Below are positions 57,236 to 64,000 of a stretch of 64,000 nucleotides of DNA, piece by piece. How positions within the stretch are numbered: position 1 is the first letter of the stretch; every line of letters starts with the position of its first letter. Both the position numbers and the translations under genes were made by a program. The DNA is from [Actinomadura] parvosata subsp. kistnae. GTDB taxonomy: Bacteria; Actinomycetota; Actinomycetes; Streptosporangiales; Streptosporangiaceae. The DNA is taken from contig NZ_OOHJ01000003.1 of NCBI RefSeq assembly GCF_900323885.1, forward strand, positions 62,001-126,000. Reading direction: 5' to 3'. The notes under the pieces were generated by a model. That model searched no databases, was not told where the DNA came from, and saw nothing but the letters and a program-made list of their open reading frames with translations.

Positions 57236-60200
57236 CAACCGCCCTCTCCGGGCCAGGGGTAGGGGTGCGAGTGCTGTGCGCGGTGCGCGGGTCCGTGCGC
57301 CTGCCGGATCGGTCCGGCGACCTGCCGGACGAACCACTGCGGGTGCGGCCCGGCCCCATGAGCCGGGCCATGGGGCTGAAGCTGCTGAACGGGCCCGGCA
57401 GAACCGTGCGACCGGCGCAGGGGCACCACCGGCTCCGGCCCGGCCGCGCCCGGCTGCTGCACGGCGGCGCTCGGTTGCGGCGCCGCAGCGCTCGGCTGCT
57501 GCATGGCGATGCCGGGCTGTTGCACGGCGTTCCCCGGCTGAGGTGCCGCCCTGTCCGACTGCTGCACGGCGGCGCTCGGTTGCGGCGCGGGATCGCCCGG
57601 TTGCGGAGCGGCCCCGGCCGGTTGCGGTACCGCCGACCGGGCCGGCTGCGGCGCGCGGCCGGAGCGCGTCACCGCACCCGCCTGCCGTGCCCCGCCTTCC
57701 TCGGACGTCGCGCTCGCGCGCTCGGCCCGTTCGGCGGGCGCCGTGGCTCGGCCGGCCGGCCGCAGGTAGACGCACCGCAGCTCGGCCGCGTAGCGCCGCT
57801 CCCCTTCCCGCAGCCAGCACGCCTCAGGCCCTGGCAGCACCTCGGTCAGCGTGACCCGATCGGCGGAGGCGGCCAGGCGGGCGAGTCCTTCGAGCAGGGC
57901 GGGCGAGCGGGTGTCGACGTAGAAGGAGCGCCGCTCGCGGGGTGTGGCGGCGTAGAACGCCTCGGGCAGCTCGTGCACCTCCCGCAGCCGGGCCATCGCC
58001 ACCAGCAACTCGCGATCGTCGCCGGCCTGCGCCAGCGCCTCGAACGAGGCCCGCCCGAGCCGCCACCGCCGCCGCGAGATCACCACGTTGTCCCAGGTGA
58101 GCCGGGGCACGCGGGACAGCTCGGCCAGCCGCGGCACCCGGATCCTGGGCAGCGCGAACGCCGTGTGCAGCGCCGTGTCATGGTCGCCGTTGTGCAGCAG
58201 CAGCGGCTCCTCCATGCCCTTGGCGTGCAGGACGGCGCGCCGGCCGTCGCTGTGCACGTACAGCTCGTCGAGCCCGATGCGCCGCCGCCGCGGGTCGGCC
58301 GCCGCGCCGCCGAGCTCCAGCACGGGCCCGGGCAGCTCCAGAGGCGGCACGCCGTTGGTGCGGCGGGAGATGACGTTCAGGACGGTGAACCCGGACAGCG
58401 CCCGTCTGATGGCGGCGTCGCGCTCGGCCAGGCACGCGGCGCCTTCCTCGTGGAACTGCAGCGCCCACGGCGTGAGCAGCACCGCGTCATGGAGGCGGCT
58501 GAGGACGAGCGGGGTGCTCCCCGGTTCGTACGCCTCCAGCGCGGGCGTGGCCACCATGACGTCGGCCGAGCACAGGACGGGGGCGGCCGGCGGGGCGGGG
58601 TCGTCGAGCAGGCCGGCGAGGTTCAGCTCGGCGGCGCCGGCGGGCGCCTCGCGGACGAGGGCGGCGATGCGCGCGGCCAGCCGGTCGCCGTGCTCGATCT
58701 CCAGGTCGCCGGTGGAGCGCAGGACCTCGGCCAGCTCGTACGTGCCCGGCCCGAGCCGTCCGGCCAGCAGCCGGTTGGTGCGCTGCCGGGTGAGCTCGGC
58801 CTCCTCGGCGAGCAGGTCGAGCACCTTGGGCACGCGGCCGCGCAGGTCGGCGGCCAGGGCGTCGCCGACGGTGACGCGCAGCGTGCCGGCGGCGGCCTCG
58901 TGGACCACGGCCCGGTCGTCCTGGCGGCCGCCTCCGGCCAGCGCCTCGATGCGCCGCTGCACGGCGAGCTTCACGTCGGGGGAGGCTGCCGGGTATTGGG
59001 CGAGCAGCTCGCTGATCTCGCCGACGCGCCGCCCCAGCGGCAGGTGCGCGTCCTGGACGGACCGCGCCCCGATGGTGGCCCGGACGCGCTGCGCCGGCAC
59101 GCCGCCACGGGCCACGAACGCCCGCTTGGGCACCCCGGACGCCAGCAGCCTGCGCACCCGCGGCTCCCACGCCCCACCGCCCTCGCGACCTGGCCCGCCA
59201 CCCTCGCCGCCGGCGCGGCGTGGCCCGTCACCCTCCTGGTCCCCGGCGCGCTCTCGCCCGGCGCTCTCCTCGCCCCGCCGCGACCTCGCCCGGCGCTCCC
59301 GGCACTGCCTGCGCGGCCTCGTCCGGTGCTCTCCTCGCGTCCGGCGCGGCCTCGTCCGGTCGCCTCGGCGCAGCCGCACTCGCAACGCCCGGAGAACGCG
59401 CCCCGCCCGTGCCCGGGAGCGGGACGGCCGCCACCCTCCTCAGCGGGCGGGTCTCCGGCGGCGACGCGGACCCCTCTGGCGATCAGCCGTTCGCGCAGCC
59501 AGCCCAGGGGGTCGCAGATGGTGGCGGGCGGGCACAGGTCGTGGGTGAGCAGCCCGCGTCGTACGGCCACGGCCAGCGCCGCCGAGGCCCGCTCGACGCC
59601 CGCGCCCGTGCCGGCCGCGATCTCGGCCAGCGTGCGCCCGCCGTCGCAGTGGCCGACGAAGGCGGCACCGTCGAGCACCTCCCCGGTCCAGGTCTTGCGC
59701 CGTGGCACCAGCCCGGCGACGAGCCCGGGCTCGGCGAGCACGCGCTGCTGCAGCGCCTCGCTCACCCGGGCGGCCGGGTACGCCACCCGCCGGGCGCACG
59801 CGGCGGCGCCCTCCCAGGTGTAGCCGCCGGGATGCCCGGCAGTGACGGCCCCGTAGTTGACGGGCCCGTAGCAGCCGGCCGTCTCGCACGACGCCGACAG
59901 CCGCTGCACCTGCTCGGCGAGCTCGCGCCGGGTCCGGCCGCCCTTGGCGCCGCGCCGCAGGTCGCGGTAGAGGCCGGGCGCGTCGGAGACGAGCGCGTCG
60001 AGGAAACGTTCGTCGGCGACGATCTCGGCCACGGCGGCCCTGGCGCGGGCGGCGTCGCCGGCGACCAGGCCGGACAGCGTGAGCCTGGCCTCCTCCAGCC
60101 GGGCGGTCACGTCGTTCCAGGCCGTCAGCCAGTCTTCGGGCCCTGGGGTGCCGTCGGGCAGCGGGCGGAGGCCGCGCAGGCGGCCGCGCAGGCCGCGCGG

Positions 60201-60442
60201 CAGGCGACCGCCGCCGACGCGTTCCCTGCCCGCCCGCCCGTTGGGTGCGCCGGGCGGGCGGGCGTCGGGTCGCGGCCGGGCGCCTCGGTGAGCAGGTCGA
60301 GTGCCTGCCGCTCCAGGCGGACGACCGCGGCGGCCGTCTCGGCCGCCCTGGGGTGGACGAGGGACAGGACGAGCTCCCAGGGAAATCCGGCGCTCCGGAC
60401 GACCACGGCCGGCAGCAGGGTCCAGTCGTGCTCGGTGTCCAT
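57235..60442 (-). pseudogene. LanB-like protein 1 with Pro/Gln tail, frame broken twice as assembled
   Basis: Starts ATG 60442 (AGGGAGAGG upstream): LLPAVVVRSAGFPWELVLSL is a LanB N-terminus. The frame changes near 60260-60285 and continues with EDWLTAWNDVTARLEEARL, ERFLDALVSDAPGLYRDL and ETAGCYGPVNYGAV (the LanB TPFGxFGPV-type site). A second change near 59265-59300, in a GRGRAG/EESAGR repeat, leads to RVRATIGARSVQDAH, LTWDNVVISRRRWRLG and LTEVLPGPEACWL, the end of a Lant_dehydr_N domain. No SpaB_C domain follows; instead there is a ~150-residue APQPG/VQQPG tail. Two restored bases give 1,069 residues. First gene of the locus. Confidence 0.72.
57450..57650 (-). repeat. Coding Pro/Gln/Ala repeats in the LanB1 tail
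   Basis: Irregular 24-36 bp units encode QPSAAVQQ, APQPG and VQQPG in the C-terminal tail. LanB proteins normally lack such a tail. Confidence 0.7.
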
Positions 60443-60892
60443 ATGTGCCTCTCCCTTTCCAGTGAATTCGTCGGTCCGCGTCGTCGTTAACTCAGATATT
60501 TACAAGATCATTTTCTTGTGTCAATGAGTTCGGCGATTAAAAGAAAATGAGAGCCCACTACCCCACCCTTAAACCCCCAAGGAAAATTACCCGCCAACGC
60601 CAGCAAATCCCGCCATACAGGGCACCACTGTTTACTTTCCGTAGCCAACGCCCCTATCCTTGCAGCACACAGCGTCAGCGCCGGTCTTGCGGCGCCCGCC
60701 GGAAACGACCTCGATCCGCATTAACCCGGCCGGATTTAAAACGCGTCAACGGCCGTTCGGATAATCATGTCGTGACGCCCGGAGGCGTTCCCTTTCGTAT
60801 GGCAGGGCAAGGTGCGGTCAAGGCCGCGCGCCAGCGCGCCACGGAGGGGAAACGGGTTGATAGAAGGTGACATGGGGGGGTGACGGGGACCA
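60443..60892. other. 450-bp divergent region before the LanB operon
   Basis: Apart from the minus-strand promoter I see no gene. The part 60530-60770 is less GC-rich than anywhere else in the window. It has a palindrome AACGGCCGTT at 60748-60757 and could hold the promoter of the SpoIIE phosphatase. A plus-strand frame at 60547-60870 has no ribosome-binding site and poor codon use. Confidence 0.45.
60497..60524 (-). promoter_or_regulatory. Promoter of the twin-LanB operon with inverted repeat in the spacer
   Basis: TTGACA (60524-60519) and TAAATA (60502-60497) with a 16-bp spacer. The spacer is occupied by a perfect inverted repeat, ACAAGA (60502-60507) and TCTTGT (60514-60519), a natural operator position. 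The LanB1 start is 55 bp downstream. Confidence 0.65.
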
Positions 60893-62029
60893 GTGACGGA
60901 CGACGCGCGGTCGCGGCGCCGCGACGGGCCGAGGCTGCGGACGCCGGTGATGGCGGTGGCGGGCATCCTCGTCACGGCCGTGGTGGTCACGCTGGACATC
61001 GCCACGGGGACGGCGGTGCGGCTGTTCCCGCTGCTGATCTTCCTGCCGGCGATCGTCTCGGCGCTCGGCGAGGTGTGGCAGACGGCGCTCGCCACCGTGT
61101 GGGTGATCCTGGTGGAGATCGTCACCGGCGTGGCCATCGGCGCGCAGGCCGACGACAACCTGCTGGCCGCCGGGTTCATGGGGGTGTTCGGGGGGCTGAG
61201 CATGCTCGGCTGCCGCTACCGGGTGCGGCGCGAGGAGGAGGTGCACCGGCTGCGCTCGGCCGCGGCGGCGCTGCAGCGGCTGATCGTGCGCCCGCTGCCC
61301 CTGCGCACGGCCGACGTCGTCGTCAACGGCCTCTACCAGCCGGTGGAGGAGGACGCGATGGTGGGCGGCGACATGTACGAGGTGGCCGCCTCCCGCCACG
61401 GCACCCGCGTGCTCATCGCCGACGTGCAGGGCAAGGGGCTGCCCGCCATCGGCACGGCGCTGGCGGTGCTCGGCTCGTTCAGGGAGGCCGCCTACCGCGA
61501 GCACACGCTCACCGGCGTCGTGGCCGCCCTGGAGAACTCCGTGGTCAGGCAGAACGCCTTCGCCGCCCAGACCGGCGAGCCGGAGCGGCTGGTCACCGCC
61601 CTCGTCCTCGACATCGGCAGCGAGCCCGTCGTCGAGGCCGTCAACTGCGGCCACATCGCCCCGTTCGTCATCCACGACGGCGAGGCGGCCCAGGTGGACC
61701 TCGGCGAGCCCGCCGTGCCCCTCGGCCTGGCGGCGCTGTCGTCGGCGCCCAGGAAGGGGGCCAGGTTCACGTTCCCGCGCGGCGCGACGATGCTGCTGTG
61801 CACGGACGGCGTCACCGAGGCCCGCGACCCCGGCGGCGCGTTCTACCCGCTGGAGGCGCGGCTGCGCGCCTACGCCCGCGCGCCGACCGGCGGCCTGGCC
61901 GCCGCGCTCGGAGCCGATCTGCGGGCCTTCACCGGCGCGGTCCCGCGCGACGACATCGCGATCCTCACCCTCCGCAGAGCCGACCCGGCCGCGAGGTCCG
62001 CCCTCCGCAGAGCCGACCCGGCTCTCTAG
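60893..62029 (+). CDS. Membrane PP2C-type SpoIIE phosphatase
   Basis: 378 residues from GTG 60893. Residues about 18-110 hold three or more hydrophobic helices (PVMAVAGILVTAVVVTLDI, LFPLLIFLPAIVSALG), then the phosphatase: VGGDMYEVAASRHGTRVLIADVQG is the metal site, LLCTDGVTEARD and DDIAILTLRRAD finish it. Such proteins dephosphorylate anti-sigma antagonists in sigma-factor partner switching. The C-terminus has a 26-bp repeat (LRRADPA twice). No input domain beyond the membrane part. Confidence 0.88.
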   Translation: MTDDARSRRRDGPRLRTPVMAVAGILVTAVVVTLDIATGTAVRLFPLLIFLPAIVSALGEVWQTALATVWVILVEIVTGVAIGAQADDNLLAAGFMGVFGGLSMLGCRYRVRREEEVHRLRSAAAALQRLIVRPLPLRTADVVVNGLYQPVEEDAMVGGDMYEVAASRHGTRVLIADVQGKGLPAIGTALAVLGSFREAAYREHTLTGVVAALENSVVRQNAFAAQTGEPERLVTALVLDIGSEPVVEAVNCGHIAPFVIHDGEAAQVDLGEPAVPLGLAALSSAPRKGARFTFPRGATMLLCTDGVTEARDPGGAFYPLEARLRAYARAPTGGLAAALGADLRAFTGAVPRDDIAILTLRRADPAARSALRRADPAL

Positions 62030-62122
62030 ATCACGCTCCATGGAGCAGCCCCCGGCTCCATGAACCACTCACCACACCCGCGCGTACCTACACACATCGG
62101 ACACGTGGTCCATGGAGGTGTC

Positions 62123-63277
62123 GTGGAGCTCAGTCTCTTGCGGGCGCAGGCGCACAGCCCGTCGTACTTCTCACTCCTGCGCGGCTCGTCAGGAGAGCGC
62201 GCCCCGGTGGACTTCTGCATCCCTTGCAACCCGTACTTCCCCACACCGGAGATCTTCGAGCACCTCGGGAGAAATCTGGAGACGATCCTCAAGTTCTACC
62301 CCAGCGACGCCGGCACGATCACCGAGGAGCTCTGCTCCACACTGGGGCTTCACCCCAAGACGGTCGCGATGGGCAACGGCTCCACGGAGCTGATCACGTG
62401 GATCGACCACCTGCTGGTCCGCGAGAGCCTCGCGGTGCCGATCCCGACCTTCGGCCGCTGGACCGACCAGCCGCTGGAGACGGGCAAGCGGGTGGACATG
62501 TACCCGCTGCTGGAGAGCCGCAACTTCACGCTCGACGTGCACGACTACGTCTCGTTCATCCGTACGCGCGGCTCGCGGGTGGCGGTGATCTGCAACCCGA
62601 ACAACCCCGACGGCGGCTACCTGCCCAAGCACGAGGTCCTGCACCTGCTCGACCAGCTCATCGACCTCGACCTGGTGATCGTGGACGAGTCGTTCGGCGA
62701 CTTCGTGGACGCCGAGCCGTACCCGGGGGTGGCCCTGGAGGCGGCGGTGCGGCCGAACGTGATCGTGCTGCGCAGCCTCGGCAAGAACTTCGGCCTGCAC
62801 GGCATCCGCTTCGGCTACATGGTGGCCAACCCCGCCCTGGCCGGCCGGGTGCGGGACGCGCTGCCGAAGTGGAACCTCAACTCCTTCGCCGAGGTCGTGG
62901 TGTTCATGATGCGGCAGTTCATGCCCGAGTACCAGGACAGCCTCAGGCGCCTGGGCAACGACAGGAGAGCGATGTTCCAGCAGCTCAGCACGATGCCGGG
63001 GCTGTCGGTGTTCGCCTCGCAGGGCAACTTCCTGCTGGTGAAGCTGCCGCCGGGGCACGACGGGGTGCCGCTGCGCGACCACCTGCTCACCGAGCACGGC
63101 GTGTACGTGCGCGAATGCGGCAACAAGCTCGGCACGACGAGCCAGTTCCTGCGCCTCGTCGTCCGCCCTCAGGAGGACGTACGGCGGCTGCTCATCGGCA
63201 TGACGCAGTTCCTGTACTCGGGCAGCCTGCACGAGATCCCCGTGATCGGCCTGCACCACCGGGCCGTCTCCGCGTAG
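62123..63277 (+). CDS. PLP-dependent class I/II aminotransferase
   Basis: 384 residues from GTG 62123 after GGAGG; an in-frame ATG at 62060 is the alternative. Fold-type I motifs: FYPSDAGTITEEL, MGNGSTELI, CNPNNPDGGYL, VDESFGDF and the PLP lysine in RSLGKNFGLHGIRFGYM. Resembles histidinol-phosphate aminotransferases or CobD-like decarboxylases, but the substrate is unknown. It lies behind the phosphatase with a 93-bp gap. Confidence 0.88.
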   Translation: MELSLLRAQAHSPSYFSLLRGSSGERAPVDFCIPCNPYFPTPEIFEHLGRNLETILKFYPSDAGTITEELCSTLGLHPKTVAMGNGSTELITWIDHLLVRESLAVPIPTFGRWTDQPLETGKRVDMYPLLESRNFTLDVHDYVSFIRTRGSRVAVICNPNNPDGGYLPKHEVLHLLDQLIDLDLVIVDESFGDFVDAEPYPGVALEAAVRPNVIVLRSLGKNFGLHGIRFGYMVANPALAGRVRDALPKWNLNSFAEVVVFMMRQFMPEYQDSLRRLGNDRRAMFQQLSTMPGLSVFASQGNFLLVKLPPGHDGVPLRDHLLTEHGVYVRECGNKLGTTSQFLRLVVRPQEDVRRLLIGMTQFLYSGSLHEIPVIGLHHRAVSA

Positions 63278-63287
63278 CGGCGGCGCG

Positions 63288-64000
63288 TCACAGGTGGTAG
63301 CGCCTGGGCAGCTTGAGCCCGCGCGCGTCCATGACCTGCCGCAGCCGGTCCGGGTAGTCGGTGATGAGGCCGTCCACGCCGTCGTCGATGAGCTTGTTCA
63401 TGGTCGCCTCGTCGTCCACCGTCCACGGGATCACCTTGATCCCGAGGGCGTGGGCCCGCCGCACCATGTCCCTGGTGACGTACGGCTGGTAGTCCGCGTC
63501 CGTGACCTTGCCGTTCTGCGGGAACCCGTGGACCGGCGAGAACGCCCGCGCCCCGAACGACGCGATCGCGGCGAGCGGGTCGCCGCCGAAGTCGTCGATG
63601 TCGAGGCCGCCCAGCCACGGCGAGGCGCCCGGCTGCCCGGTCTGCAGGAAGTCGCGGTTGGTGAGAGCGACGAGCGGCAGGCGCGGCTCCAGCTCGCGCA
63701 TCCGCATGAGCGCGCCCCAGTCGAAGCTCTGGATCGTCACCTGGCGCAGCAGCCCGGCCCGGCGGATCTCGCGCAGCGTCACCTGGACGAACTGCTCCCT
63801 GGGCGCCGTCTCGGCCGGCGCGCCCGCCTCCACCTTGGTCTCGACGTTGAGCTTGACGCCGTGCGCCCGGTAGCGCCGGACCAGGTCGAACACCTCGCGC
63901 AGCGTGGCCATCCGCGCGCCCGGCACGGCCCGCTGCCCGGGGAACTCCGCGAGCGTCAGCGAGCCGCAGTCCATGGTCCTGACCTGCCGCAGGGTGAGCG
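63288..64000 (-). CDS. Glycerophosphodiester phosphodiesterase, N-terminus beyond the window
   Basis: The frame is open from the right edge to the stop at 63288; the first visible residues LTLRQVRTMDCG are the middle of a GDPD domain, so 5' part and signal are missing. GVKLNVETKVEAG, QSFDWGALMRMREL, INDFGG-like DIDDFGGDP and GIKVIPWTVDDEATMNKLIDDGVDG (shown here only in part: VIPWTVDDEATM, DGLITDYPD) follow. Hydrolyses glycerophosphodiesters to glycerol-3-phosphate. Convergent with the aminotransferase gene. Confidence 0.92.
   Translation of the reverse strand, partial: LTLRQVRTMDCGSLTLAEFPGQRAVPGARMATLREVFDLVRRYRAHGVKLNVETKVEAGAPAETAPREQFVQVTLREIRRAGLLRQVTIQSFDWGALMRMRELEPRLPLVALTNRDFLQTGQPGASPWLGGLDIDDFGGDPLAAIASFGARAFSPVHGFPQNGKVTDADYQPYVTRDMVRRAHALGIKVIPWTVDDEATMNKLIDDGVDGLITDYPDRLRQVMDARGLKLPRRYHL

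Noticed and set aside
57235..60442. Programmed frameshifting in LanB1
   Set aside because: No slippery heptamer with a downstream structure was recognised, and other unrelated genes show the same one-base pattern, which fits sequencing error better.
60547..60870. 107-codon plus-strand frame before the phosphatase
   Set aside because: No ribosome-binding site, poor codon bias, Arg/Gln-rich translation without domains.

Overview
This is about 64 kb of very GC-rich, densely coding DNA with strong G/C bias at third codon positions. It contains actinomycete hallmark families: an Rrf2-type NsrR next to flavohaemoglobin, a DUF574 methyltransferase, MocR and ROK regulators, SpoIIE-type phosphatases and many secreted glycoside hydrolases. 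It looks like a soil-type actinomycete chromosome, plausibly Streptosporangiaceae (Nonomuraea-like). The genus is inference.

Layout. 1-7.6 kb: proline/glutamine-rich secreted protein (cut by the left edge), long-chain acyl-CoA ligase, POT peptide transporter, TRIC-like channel, and a divergent MocR regulator/YczE membrane protein pair with an inverted-repeat operator. 7.6-19 kb: GH15 hydrolase, Tat-exported PHP protein with a His-rich N-terminus, a frame-broken small gene, lytic transglycosylase lipoprotein, frame-broken metallophosphoesterase-LamG gene, Na+/H+ antiporter, ROK regulator, type-B carboxylesterase. 19-23 kb: aldehyde ferredoxin oxidoreductase, RibD-like reductase, GH43 arabinanase. 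23.3-26.5 kb: a compact lasso-peptide cluster (precursor, cyclase, fused RRE-leader peptidase) beside a tiny membrane-protein gene. 26.6-29 kb: ROK regulator and glucokinase. 29.4-36.2 kb: LacI-GH42-GH31-GH1 operon whose activities fit stepwise dismantling of xyloglucan oligosaccharides. 36-39.6 kb: DUF574 methyltransferase, then nsrR-hmp-nitroreductase. 39.6-47 kb: galactan locus (GH53 endo-galactanase, GH42 galactosidase, divergent sugar ABC importer, LacI) with two mirror-image operators. 47-49.2 kb: secreted beta-helix protein, YchJ-like protein, sirtuin. 50-60.5 kb: a putative RiPP locus with two LanB-like proteins that both end after the glutamylation-type domain, an unrecognised protein, a 34-codon peptide gene with a strong ribosome-binding site, and a heterodimeric ABC exporter. 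60.9-64 kb: membrane SpoIIE phosphatase, class I/II aminotransferase, and a GDPD cut by the right edge.

The two polysaccharide loci are self-contained regulons. Galactan is cut outside the cell, the oligosaccharides are imported by the ABC system and hydrolysed by intracellular GH42. The xyloglucan set has no transporter in the window. The most novel-looking region is the twin-LanB locus, followed by the lasso cluster with its 17-residue Gly1/Asp9 core.

Four genes (five sites) change reading frame in a way that one missing base each would explain, all in G/C-rich tracts. This looks more like residual assembly error than decay, but the sequence alone cannot decide. Coding minisatellites are also frequent (first gene, both LanB-like genes, one ABC gene, the beta-helix linker).
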